A DNA stretch of 64,000 nucleotides from Gymnopus androsaceus JB14 (lineage: Eukaryota > Basidiomycota > Agaricomycetes > Agaricales > Omphalotaceae). The DNA lies in NCBI GenBank assembly GCA_009733575.1, contig ML769387.1, positions 372,001-436,000 on the forward strand, given 5' to 3'. The position numbers were made by a program, and so were the translations under genes. This document shows, piece by piece, positions 35,236 to 45,545 of the stretch. Each line of letters opens with the position of its first letter. Positions within the stretch are counted from its first letter, which is position 1. The notes below the pieces were generated by a model. That model made no database searches. It saw only the letters and a list, made by a program, of their open reading frames with translations, and was not told where the DNA came from.

Positions 35236-37321
35236 ATGTCCGTTCCAACCTCCAAGATCGAGGAGATCATAGACACTACCCAGGACTCGGATGCACAGGA
35301 TGACTCTGATGACAACAGAGACGTAGGAGAGAACGACGATAACCAGAATCCGCAAGAACCTTCCTCCTCGACCGGTTCTTCAAAGAAGAAAAAGAAGAAA
35401 AAGTCCAAGGCAGCTAAAGCTCTTAATGCATTGACTGGAAAATCTATACCGCAGTCCGTCGTGGACCGCGTCTTGGAAACTGTAAGAGCCGAGGGAGGCG
35501 AAGCAAGCGAGCACGCCAACGCAGATAATGTCAGGCAAGCATTGGAGCAGATGAAGATTATGGATGTTGCCAAGGGTAAAGCTGGCATTGGAGGGATAAA
35601 CAAAAAGGATATGGGAGAACACAAGGTTCGCGGTTTGAATCTTTGAGGAAATATTATAATCTTATAGTTGCCTTGCGATACTAGTTCTGGTCAACTCAGC
35701 CCGTCCCGCAGATGGGTGAGCCGTCTTCACTGTCTCTCAACTATCCCTGACTCATCCAATGATCAGGTGAAGGCCCTCCAGAAGAGGATGGCTATATAGA
35801 ACCGTCCAAACCCGCAGAAGAAGTGCGCCAGGATCCGTATCCTCTTCCGAAAGATTTTGAGTGGACCATGATAGATATCAATGATCCGAAACAGGTATGC
35901 AGCAGTACTTGAATGAGCAGGAAACAAGACGTATTCACGCCTGTATCTAGACAGCGGAGGTCCATGAATTGCTGTCCCTCAACTACGTCGAGGACGACGA
36001 TGCCACGTTCCGATTTAAATACAGCGCGGAATTCTTACAATGGTACTCTAGAGCTTTATCTTCCACTGTTAAACTCAACCAACTCTGCTTATCTCAGGGC
36101 TCTCCAAGTTCCCGGGTATTACAAGGAATGGCATGTCGGTGTACGCGTTAAATCGAACAAGAAACTTGTTGGATTCATTTCGGGAGTGCCTATGCTCCTT
36201 CGCGTGCGGAAACAGTACGTGATTTTGGGGCCTTTGGTGTATTACCTTGACCTTCTTTCTAGTAAGTTCATGGCCGCAGAAATCAATTATCTTTGCGTAC
36301 ACAAGAAACTGCGTTCAAAGCGTTTAGCACCGGTCTTGATTAAGGAGGTTACCCGTCAGGTTCATTTAAAAGGGATCTTCCAAGCCATTTACACGGCCGG
36401 AGTAGTAGTACCCACTCCAGTCTCAACAACACAGTAAAGGCTTGTCTATTCCTCAGCTGTTATCCCGTCTGAAGTTTTCTCTCCTGCTAGGTATCAACAC
36501 CGGCAATCTCAATGTCACCAAACTGGTCGATGTCCAATTCTCCTGGGTTCCCCGAAACATGACCTTGGCTCGGATGATTCGTCTCAATCAGTTGGCCAAC
36601 AAGATGCAGCTACCTGGCATCCGCGAAATGACAGAAAGCGATATTCCACAGGTTACTGAGCTGTATGCGAAATACATGGAACGGTTTGACATGGTTCCGA
36701 TTATGAACGCGCATGAGATTAGACATCAGTTCCTCAGTGGGGGTGGCAAGGCGGGTACTGGCGACAAGTGGAGGAGAGAAGGCCAGGTTGTATGGGCATA
36801 CGTGGTCGAGGTAATTGCTGCGATTGTTTCTCTCTGTTCATTTGAGCTCACAAGAACATCTCCAGAATAAAGACACTCATAAGATCACCGACTTTTTGTC
36901 ATTCTACTCTCTTCCTTCTACCGTCATCAATCACCAAAAACACTCGTTACTCGAAGCGGCCTACCTCCATTATTACGCCTCGGATGCAGCATTCGCCGAG
37001 AACGCAGACGAAAATGGCTCTTTGAGCCACCGATTGCAGGGATTAATAGGTGACGCGCTAATTATAGCCAATAACGCCAAGTTCGATGTCTTCAACGCGT
37101 TGACGATGATGGACAACAATCTATTCCTCAAGGAAACACGGGTAAGCTAATCCTTCGTTTTTTTTCGGATTTGGTGTCGCTGATCAATTATTGACAAGTT
37201 CGCCACTGGCAATGGATACCTCAACTTTTATCTGTATAATTGGAGGACTGCACCGTTGGCGGGGATGAAGTCTGAAAATGGAGTTTCGATAGGAAGAGGT
37301 ATTGGTGTAGTGATGGTTTGA
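35236..37321 (+). CDS. NMT1: Glycylpeptide N-tetradecanoyltransferase (N-myristoyltransferase)
   Basis: Transfers myristate from myristoyl-CoA to N-terminal glycine of proteins. N-terminus is acidic then Lys-rich ([17 protein letters not shown]), as in other NMTs. Then FWSTQP-like entry, [31 protein letters not shown], the signature [58 protein letters not shown], and the C-terminal [16 protein letters not shown]. About eight introns. One extra base near 36504, directly after YQHR, breaks the frame in a conserved stretch (YWHRSLN in relatives). The protein ends GVVMV; the terminal residues matter for catalysis in NMTs. Confidence 0.93.
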
Positions 37322-37532
37322 GTAGACCGTGTCAAAATATAAGTTATGTTGGGAATTCTCGATGAATGTTCGAAATGATGGAGAATATAACTTTATAAGC
37401 GTCAATTCCAAATTGTGGTGCGGTGCGTAATCTATGACTTCAGGTTGACTTCACATCGCCGTTATTCTCTGAATCTTCTCCAACGTTCTCCAACAATACA
37501 GTATGTCATACGATTATCTCGCCATGCCATGG

Positions 37533-37539
37533 TATAAAA
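37533..37539 (+). promoter_or_regulatory. TATA box of the small gene at 37626
   Basis: TATAAAA about 90 bp before the start codon, followed by a short leader rich in C, T and A. A strong TATA box suits a strongly or conditionally expressed small gene. Confidence 0.55.
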
Positions 37540-37625
37540 GAGCCCGGAGAGGCAAGGACCAAACTATCAAAACACTCACTCTCACATTCAACCACCCCAA
37601 TCTCTAATAACTTGAACATTTTATC

Positions 37626-38022
37626 ATGTCTGGACTAAACCAGCCAAACTATGCTCACACTGTTGAGCGTACTAACCAGGGTATTGTCGACGGTCGAGCA
37701 GAAGGTAAATATGCTTGGTTATGATCATTCTGCATCGCGATGCTCACCAGTAATTCCTTACCGTAACCCAGGTCAACCACTTGAATCCTCTCCCGTCAAA
37801 CTCGACACCTTCGTTGACAAAGACGCATCACTACCAAACGCAGAACAGAGCTCTGCTTCACATACGACTGCTGCACAAACTCTAAACGGAGCAACTTCTG
37901 CGGAAGTTCATGATTCGCTCGGAAAGCCTGGGTCGGGGATGTCTTCGAAAGAGCTACATCATAATGGGATGCCGGGAAGGAAGAAGCAGGAGTTAGGCGA
38001 ACTGCAGTGGCAGCAGAAGTAA
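37626..38022 (+). CDS. Small hydrophilic protein, unknown function
   Basis: Two exons: MSGLNQPNYAHTVERTNQG starts at 37626, donor GTAAAT near 37706, acceptor at about 37771, then GQPLESSPVKLDT to TAA 38020-38022. About 110 residues, without signal peptide or membrane segment, rich in Ser, Ala, Gln and Lys, predicted disordered. It looks like small stress- or development-related proteins of mushrooms, but I do not recognise a domain. Reading phase is kept across the intron, and a TATA box lies upstream, which supports a real gene. Confidence 0.65.
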
Positions 38023-38307
38023 ACTAGTAAGTAGTAGAATGAAACAGATTGTATTTTTGATATATAAGAAGTTCTTGGGGAAGTTGGTACCATTAAGTTC
38101 ACGAACTCGAGAAATTTGTACATGGTCAACTTAGAATATCAGCTCCTGTATGGTCGGACAGTGTCGGGCAGTGCCGTACGGCGCCGTCCAGACGACAGAG
38201 TACTGAAAATACAGGGTTTGCTGATGGAGAAGATCTAAGGGATCCGTTTAGCTTGCGACTCGGACGTTCGCTAGCAATTCAGCTCGACTGACCAAACATC
38301 GCGACGT

Positions 38308-38679
38308 TCAACTTGAAGTCGGGATACATTCGAGCTGGAATGCCAATCCCCCACTGGTTATGACCCCACCAGCTTCGAAAACCTGACATTCCCCAATGGA
38401 AAAGTCGAAGGCGAAGAAACCACACTGATCCTCGTTATACATAGCGGGACTCTCACAGAATGTGTCGTCTGTTTGGTTGACGATGACCGAGCCGCGGCCG
38501 ATTTGGGGAATGCAGTTGCAGAGTTCCCCATCGTCGCCTGGGCAGCTCCCGGTACCTATGAGGCTTCCACCAGAGGTGCCACAAGTGAGGTCGGTGTACT
38601 GGGTCCATGTCGCGGCAGTGGCACCATGAACGGTAAGACCGAGAATGGCAACGACGGCAAATGAGAGGTTGAACTTCAT
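38308..38679 (-). CDS. Small secreted cysteine-rich protein, paralogue 1
   Basis: 123 residues without intron. Signal peptide MKFNLSFAVVAILGLTVHG, cleaved near residue 20. The mature part starts with WTQYTDLTC and has eight cysteines with a CNC pair, spaced as in the partner gene at 40353-40718. Such proteins in mushrooms act outside the cell, as effectors, toxins to competitors or surface proteins; the role here is unknown. Transcribed away from its paralogue, from a promoter that is the mirror image of the other's. No paralogue-wide protein similarity beyond W.QYTD.TC and the cysteines. Confidence 0.85.
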   Translation of the reverse strand: MKFNLSFAVVAILGLTVHGATAATWTQYTDLTCGTSGGSLIGTGSCPGDDGELCNCIPQIGRGSVIVNQTDDTFCESPAMYNEDQCGFFAFDFSIGECQVFEAGGVITSGGLAFQLECIPTSS

Positions 38680-39150
38680 GTTGTACTGCCTGAAAGCTGT
38701 CAGTTAATCCATAGCGAGATACGAAAGGCCAGTAAGTAGATACCTATGAAACTTGGTCCTGGAGGTCTTGGATATTTCTCGATATCCGAGCTAACTTTTA
38801 TAGGTATTGAAGTCAATTGTAGTACCTATCCACCTTCACGGCGCATGCATGCTGTCGAAAGAAACTGAAGAAATGGGAAATACCTGTAGAAATGCCTGAC
38901 GCCTTTCCTCGGCCTTTCCTATTTTCAATTTTAAGTGCGCGCGCAGTCATTCACTTCTATGCCATGAGTCGCAGCAGTCATCAGTCACCTTTCACTGGCA
39001 CATGTGTGTACAGTTGCATTCAGCGGGATTGAAGGAATTTGTCCTCCTCATTTTGTGCATCTTACGACTATATGGGAGATGTTTTACTTGCTCTTGACAA
39101 TCAAAGCCTTTCTGATTCTCCTGCATCATATCGCCGACGAGGGATGATCA
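38680..39150 (-). repeat. Inverted-repeat promoter arm, left
   Basis: About 470 bp upstream of the minus-strand secreted protein gene. It is almost the exact reverse complement of 39860-40352, including the leader that touches the start codon. A TATA-type box reads on the minus strand at 38796-38802. Confidence 0.85.
38796..38802 (-). promoter_or_regulatory. TATA box, secreted protein 1
   Basis: TATAAAA on the minus strand about 120 bp before the ATG at 38679, and identical in position to the box of the mirrored gene. Confidence 0.5.
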
Positions 39151-39230
39151 CTTGGATAAGATGTAAATAACTGAATGCAGCGCAGTAGCAAGTTCAAGCC
39201 AAGTCCACACAGGACTAGTATACACGAAAA

Positions 39231-39340
39231 GGTGACAAAATTCTGCTCGGCAGCAACTTTCAATTGTGGTAGAATATCACATGACCGAGATATGCCTTAT
39301 ATGTATCATGTACTGAAAGGCTGAGCAGAATTTTGTAACC
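39231..39340. repeat. Short inverted-repeat element in the promoter spacer
   Basis: 110 bp with 21-bp inverted ends, GGTGACAAAATTCTGCTC on the left against GGTTACAAAATTCTGCTC in the right end read backwards. Possibly a tiny MITE. I see no clear target duplication. The rest of the spacer, 39151-39859, holds no gene. Confidence 0.5.
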
Positions 39341-39859
39341 TTGCCATGCGTATAGAGTGGTTGATCACACAGAGATAGTAGTACGATGTCAAGAGATGAT
39401 GTAAATACTATGAGATGAGAGGTGGTGATTGGTGATAGAAGCAATTTCCGTTGCTTCTAAGCCACTTCAAAAAATTCGTTAAATACAGCTCTCTATTCAG
39501 TTGCTACTCCGTTCAATCCATTCGCCCACAAGCCCCACAGAATTGAAACTAACGCATCACTTGAGCAAAATTTCGAAGCGGCCTAGGTTTTTTTAATCGC
39601 TTATAATTGTGGCGATTACAGTGGGGTTTATAGTGGTAAGAGAAACTGTTCCATACAGTATCATAAGTAAGTAATCAGAAGTAATCGTACCTTGTGATTA
39701 GATTCAAACACGCGACGAGTCGTAGTCTCGAGAATCCAGACTCTGACGATGTGACGAGCCGCGGCGGTCGCCTTTCAGTGGCATACTCAGTGATGAGTGT
39801 TGTACTCAGTTGCGTTCAGTTATATTCTATCCCCCCGCCGGCGATCTGACAAGGAGACA

Positions 39860-40352
39860 GGATCTGATGCAGGAGAATCAGAACGGCTTTGATTGTCAAT
39901 AAGAGCAAGACATCTCCCATATCAAGAAAGAAGTCGTAAGATGCACGAAAAAATCGAAACGAGGAGGACAAATTCCTTCAATCCCGCTGAATGCAACCTT
40001 ACACACCCGGGCCACATGTGCCAGTAAAAGGTGACTGGTGACTGCCGCGACTCGTTGCATAGATGTGAATGACTACGCGCGCACTTACAATTGAAAATAG
40101 GAAAGGCCGAAGGAAGGTGTCAAGAATTTCTACCAAATTTCTACAGTTATTTGCCATTTCTTCAGTTTCTTTCGACGGCATGCATGCACCGTGAAGGTGC
40201 ATAGGTCCTACAATTGACTTCAATACCTATAAAAGTTAGCTTGGATATCGAGAAATATCCAAGACCTCCAGGACCAAGTTTTATAGGTATCTACTTACTG
40301 GCCTTTCGTATCTCGCTATATGGATTAACTGACAGCTTTCAGGCAGTACAAC
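39860..40352 (+). repeat. Inverted-repeat promoter arm, right
   Basis: Mirror image of 38680-39150 with few mismatches; the last 100 bases before the ATG are nearly the same in both. A TATA box is at 40228-40234. Confidence 0.85.
40228..40234 (+). promoter_or_regulatory. TATA box, secreted protein 2
   Basis: TATAAAA about 119 bp before the ATG at 40353, in the same position as in the mirrored arm. Confidence 0.5.
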
Positions 40353-40718
40353 ATGAAGTTCAACCTCTCACTTATCGTCGTTGCTGCCATGCTCAGTCTC
40401 TCCGCTCATGCCTTGCAGTGGGCCCAATACACCGACTCCACTTGCAATAGCACTGCGGATATCACAGGCATCGGAGCTGCCATCGCTTGTGGTTTTGCTG
40501 AGCCAGACGTTATTTGCACCTGTGTTGAACAAGACGGCCTCTCAATCCAGATGTTCCCAAGCGATGAATTTGCCGTTTGCAATGCCTGGCTGTATTCTGG
40601 GGGAGCGTGCTCTGAGCTCTTGTTCCAAATTCCTGCCGATGGATGTACAACTTACGTGGATGCGAATGGGGAGCCACTGACGGGTGCATCCGTCGGGATT
40701 GATTGTAACCCTGAGTGA
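40353..40718 (+). CDS. Small secreted cysteine-rich protein, paralogue 2
   Basis: 121 residues, no intron. Signal peptide MKFNLSLIVVAAMLSLSAHA, then WAQYTDSTC and eight cysteines (including a CTC pair) placed as in paralogue 1. Mature parts share only about a quarter of residues, while signal peptide and upstream DNA are close to identical. An extracellular role is inferred from the signal and the cysteines only. Confidence 0.85.
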   Translation: MKFNLSLIVVAAMLSLSAHALQWAQYTDSTCNSTADITGIGAAIACGFAEPDVICTCVEQDGLSIQMFPSDEFAVCNAWLYSGGACSELLFQIPADGCTTYVDANGEPLTGASVGIDCNPE

Positions 40719-42412
40719 TTGCAACGAGCCTTGCATTCGTCGGGTGCATTCGATTCGGGATTGTTCGCCAAATGCCCTGTATTCAAAAGTGATGAAATCG
40801 TAGTTGTGATATGAAATGTTCACGATGCACTCGCCGGTGGTGTACTGAGGTCCGAGTGAGAATGAAGATACATTTACTTTTTCCGCACCCATGACCGATT
40901 CCAAACCATACTAAGACTTTATCTCACTAAATCTATGCTCCTAAATCACCATGTCCCCAGCGCTAAGCTCAAAACGTCTGAATTCATCGTTCCATTGGGA
41001 CCATTCGCCACCTAAACGAGGTCCCTGTCGGTTAGTAGTGGTCAAATCATTAGTATGTCTTTGTTAGGTCAGAATCCGGGAGCTCGAATCTCCCTGGAAC
41101 ATGTTTATCACAGGAGGAAAAAGAAGTTCATATTTTCTTCTTATCATTTACTATTTCTTTTCACCTTCTTTTTCCATTTCACATTTGAAAGAAACTTGTC
41201 ATTGAAACTGATGAAACCTATGTATATATGTAATAGTTTCTACTCAATTTTCCCTAAAAAAGCATAGAACTCAATCTCAATATTAAAAACCAATGTTATC
41301 ACGCAAGATCGTCAGCTAAAAGTTCCTTGGTTTTATGCTCTCTTACATATAGGCACCGTATCATATTTTCCAAGTCCTCACTGTACGCTCGATTTAGAAA
41401 AACAAGTGCGGAAAGCTTCGCACGCATCTCGAGAACAGCATATGCTCTCAGACCATGTGTCTAGCATACTATGTCGGGAATGAGCTTCCTCCGAGTCACT
41501 CGGGTCAGGGAGTATTTCCGCGCGACCGTGTGTCCGAAGGGACATCTAGATATTCAAGATCGTGATTCGTTGATAGCACGGATAATAACGTCCGCGATAG
41601 CCTTCCAGCCCATATGCTCCTCGCCGCATACTATTGTCGCATAGCCTGAGGCGACTCAAGTCGCGACAATGCACAAGACCAGAAGCAAGGGCTCTGATTC
41701 CATCTTCTTCCAAGTCAGCAACAAGTCAGTGTTCTTGATCTCAAATCGTTGAGCTAGTAGGGGCGGCGATGACTTGCCCCCAAGTGGCGGGTGAGCCATC
41801 TTCAACGTGCATTCGACTCGGACGAACGTCTGGTGGCGTAGCTTTCATGGACGTCGGAGTATATGTCACCTCGCTTCGAACAATAAAGAACTGTTATTAA
41901 TAGGCGTTGCGACTGAGAATGAGGACGCATGATGAGTGCTTGTTGTGCTCTTCCGGGTAGAAGCAAGTGCCAGAACGTTCGCTACCATTATACCCCCTGA
42001 AGAATTGAAGCCTGTATTCACCTGTATTCACTAATTTAGCTCAGGCAGCTAGATAATAAGAGTGCGACATGTTCATGGCTGAAGCACGAACCAAAAGCTT
42101 GGACATTGCGCGAGGCCTTCACAGCTGACACTAGAGTTTTCTTCAGGTTCCTTGTTATTAAGATATCAATCATGCAGCCTACGCCATAAAGGGTCTAGCT
42201 GTGCTTTTTGGATTTAGAAAGATACGTCGATTCAGATGTACAGTATGTACCTTGAGTTGGGTCACTAAAACTTCAGCAGCCTGAGCGTCAGATGGCCAAA
42301 AGTGTTTCCAGTAAAAACAACCTGTTCGACGATGGATAGATCAACATTGATGAATAATTCCTCTATGGCTCATGCGTGACGGTAATCATCCAATTTCGAA
42401 AATGGACATTAA
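40719..42412. other. 1.7 kb without a recognised gene
   Basis: No convincing reading frame on either strand. Around 41070-41095 a GGGAG-CTCGAAT-CTCCC hairpin looks like a tRNA T-arm, but I could not fold a complete tRNA around it. Confidence 0.5.
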
Positions 42413-42433
42413 CGATGCCTCAAAAGATGTCTG

Positions 42434-43641
42434 ATGATCACGGTACATAGGAGTAAAGAGGCGCCTCTGAGGAAGCGCTTGCCTCTTTTCGACTTCACAG
42501 ATGGAGCTGACGGAAACCAGAAGGAGATAATGTCCAATCTGTTCCCTGTTTTGAAGCATTATGACTTATCGACGACAAGACTCGCAATCGGGGCGAGTAA
42601 GCGATATGCTTCACACCCTGAGGTGAGTCATTAGGCTTCAAATTATAACGATTCACTGAACGCCCTAACTAGTACATAGAGGAGAGCAATTCCGACATTC
42701 TCAAAATGTCAATGGATCCACTTCCCTATCTTTGCTCAATGCAAAATCTACTCCTACAGGACGATATCTCAACCTTGACTATTCAACGGAAACCTCCATT
42801 ACCTCTGCAGTGCAAGGACAGCCAAATCTTCCGAGAAACCGCCAGCCATATTCAGGGCCTCCCCCTCCAAAGAGTTGGCGGGTAAATCTAGCACCAGGCG
42901 AAGATGATCGCTTTCTCTGCTGCCTGGCGCGCAGAGGCCCTTTCTCTTGTATTTCAAAGCCGTCCTTCATCGCAGACATTCACACTAGAGCCTAACATTA
43001 TTCCATCTCTCACCCAACTATGCCTCGGTGAATTGCTCTCAGAGTGCACTACCCAGGAATTCTACGATCTCGTACCTTGTCTTCCAGTCCATCTACGATT
43101 GGAACTTGTACGTTACGCTGCTATACACTGCCCTCTGTCCAGTAGCAAACTTCGCGCGCTGCTAGGCACGGACGGACATGCAGATGGAGAGCTTCTCGTT
43201 ATTGGTCCATCTGCATCGTCTGTTCATTTTCGTCAGACCAGGGCCACCGTATCCGCGTTACAGGGCGAATCGGTAGATTGGGACATGGAAGATTCCACTC
43301 CGAATCCTTTACAGAGCCTGATAATTGTTTCCAATCGTCTGGCAATGTCAACGGTTTTGACTTTTCCACCGACGATAACTCATTTGGCCCTGATCAACCT
43401 TGAAAACCCGATACCGTTACACCAGCTCCCTGCTCTCTGCCCATTGTTGCTGTTTCTGGACCTCTCCTACAATTTATGGCTAACTAACATGTCTGTTGAT
43501 ACTTTAAAGAGCATTGAGCGAGTTGATTGGAGTCGTTGGAGCCAATTAAAAACCTTGGGATGGAGAGAATGCTTTATTCCAGATGGGATGCTGGATAGCT
43601 TAAACAAAAGAAGATGGGACGATGTAGAAGTAATGTACTGA
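42434..43641 (+). CDS. Leucine-rich repeat-like protein, unknown function
   Basis: The last exon (from about 42953) is open to TGA at 43641. It is rich in leucine, with LRR-like strands such as ITHLALINLENPIPLHQLP and LLLFLDLSYNLWLT. Upstream, coding sense is seen in RKRLPLFDFTDGADGNQKE (42470-42620) and in LLNAKSTPTGRYLNLDYS (42732 onward), joined by introns near 42623-42670 and 42883-42950. The exact start and first splice are uncertain. It resembles small LRR or F-box-type proteins of mushrooms, but I see no F-box. Function unknown. Confidence 0.6.
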
Positions 43642-43685
43642 TAGTGTAATATAAATAAGTGAATGCTGAGTGTGTGTGTATGCTG

Positions 43686-44740
43686 CTACATGGATAAGGC
43701 GTGTTGAATTATAAGTTTAGCTATCATGAAGAGTCCACAAAACTGTGAAGATCGAAGGGAGAAAGAACCTATGAATTTCGTTTGGCTCAGTGCAAAGAAG
43801 AGAAAAATGACAGTGCGTACGTCCTGTCTTTCTTGTTTGCCCTTTGAGGGTATAGTTTTCGTGATTGCAGGGGGAACTAGGTCCGGCTTTACATCTAGGT
43901 CATGAAGTAGACCCCAGATGGTAGTTGTGTACCTGGCGTACAGCTCCAAATATGAGATGACGGGTCGCTTCGTATGATCTGAACAACTCGGGTCAGGATA
44001 TGCTACAGGTGAAGAATGGTCACTTGCAAAGTATAGCACAATCAATCTGCTCCGCCACCGCTTCCCTTCTAGATTGACTGAGATACTCGGATACAGTGCT
44101 CTTTTCTGGTACAGGGTATGCGAGCAGACCAGAGACGGATTCCAGTTCCATCATGTATCGGGTCGTGTCTTCTTTGGACGGAAGCATCTTGGCAAGAGCG
44201 TATAGCTTCTGTGCACTCTTGAGCAAAGCTGTTTGTCGATCAATTGTATCTGGATCGTCTTTGGCAGAGGTGGAACTGTAGCTGGACTCGACAGGGACAG
44301 GAGGATATGGCAGAGGAGTTGTTCGACAAGCCTCTGCGAAAGCTTGAATCCGTAAATTCAGTACAAGATGGGAAGGATGAACACTGGTCGGAGCGAGATA
44401 TTCCATGCTGCTTGAAGGCACAAGGGTGTCTTCAAAGCGTAATGGGGTCGATAGGGAAAGAACAGTAGGAAAGTACTTGTTGATAAGATTCGTAGCTTCG
44501 TCTATACGGCCACATAAAAGTTCTCGGCGTATTTCTAAAGCACAATATTAGGAAAGGAATTGTAGATAATTGGTCTTGCTTACGAGTTCGTAGTTCATCC
44601 TGCTTTAATGTTGTTTCCAGCAGCTCCGATGAGCTAGGCGCTACGACTTCTCCGTCGAGATCAATATGACGAATGGCACCATCGCGCATGAAAGCCCTGG
44701 CGGTCTCGGTATAGCCATTGTGGGACAAGTAATCTAATGT
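43686..44740 (-). CDS. LisH-CTLH-CRA protein (RanBPM/GID-complex type)
   Basis: LisH motif YLSHNGYTETARAF, then the CTLH helix set with DELRT, IRRELLCGRIDEATNLINKY and FP, then a CRA-like C-terminal region with SYLELYARYTTTIWG. One intron at about 44537-44578 keeps the phase. RanBPM/Gid1 proteins are scaffolds of the GID/CTLH ubiquitin ligase that controls metabolic enzymes. These proteins usually have a SPRY domain before LisH; none is visible in the 400 bp upstream, and the 5' exons are not resolved. The end reads LIIQHALSM. Confidence 0.72.
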
Positions 44741-45032
44741 TAAGGATCTCTATTTGACTTTTAGTACGATTTACGTTGCGGACGAACTTGGGAATTTACC
44801 AGTTGAAGAGGTGTGGCTTGAAGCATCTGGGACTCGTCATTCCGGTCGTGAGGCCATTCTGAGAGGTGGTGGCGGAAAGAGAGTGGATGACACATTAAGC
44901 TTATCGTGTGACCGAGTTTCGTTTCTCTCTCAACGTACGCGATACGGCGCACGTACGGCGCTGCGTTTGCCATGGCAAAGATTTTTGAACTGGAACCCTG
45001 GAATAAAAGAAGTGTACGTGCCCAGCAAATGA

Positions 45033-45545
45033 TAGATTAAATGAAACCTGCTACTTAATTCCTTGCTAAGTAACAGTATCGACGCCTCAAGGCTTCCCTT
45101 GAACTTTGCTTGAACTTGTCCCATGTAGTATCATTATATCATTATGCCGTGCCGGCGGAGCCAGGATAAGCTAAGTGCAGTAGCTTGCTCTGGGTCATAG
45201 TTGCCCCTTCCATCATCCTGCTCCTACTTGGCATGTCGCATGTCGTTTGCTCTTTTCTTACGGTCGCGCGGGTTTTGCGGTACAAATATATGCGGCTTCT
45301 CATATTTTCCGTGAATTTTTGACATCATTGGAATTTGTGGGTCCCAAAGAAAGGCCCCGAGTCTCGATTTCCAGTCGATTACAAAGTGCAAACTGTGCAG
45401 TCGTGCATCGTGCATACTGCATATGTACCGCGTACACCATCTTACGTTGACCGTTCTACTCAACAGGGTCGTTTTCCTGCCGGTATAATAAGCATGGAAA
45501 CATGTCTTTTTTTTCTGCCTAGTGTTGAATCTTATTGCCTCCCCG
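45033..45545. other. Spacer, no gene seen
   Basis: Short frames only on both strands; none has a recognisable domain or plausible splice partners. It must hold the promoters of the O-methyltransferase on its right and possibly the 5' end of the LisH gene on its left. Confidence 0.4.

Noticed and set aside
35380..35410. Lys-rich run in NMT as a microsatellite artefact
   Set aside because: A polybasic N-terminal segment is a known feature of N-myristoyltransferases, and the frame is open.
41035..41105. Possible tRNA gene with a perfect T-arm-like hairpin
   Set aside because: A T-arm-like GGGAG/CTCCC stem is present, but acceptor and anticodon stems do not pair well in any frame I tried.
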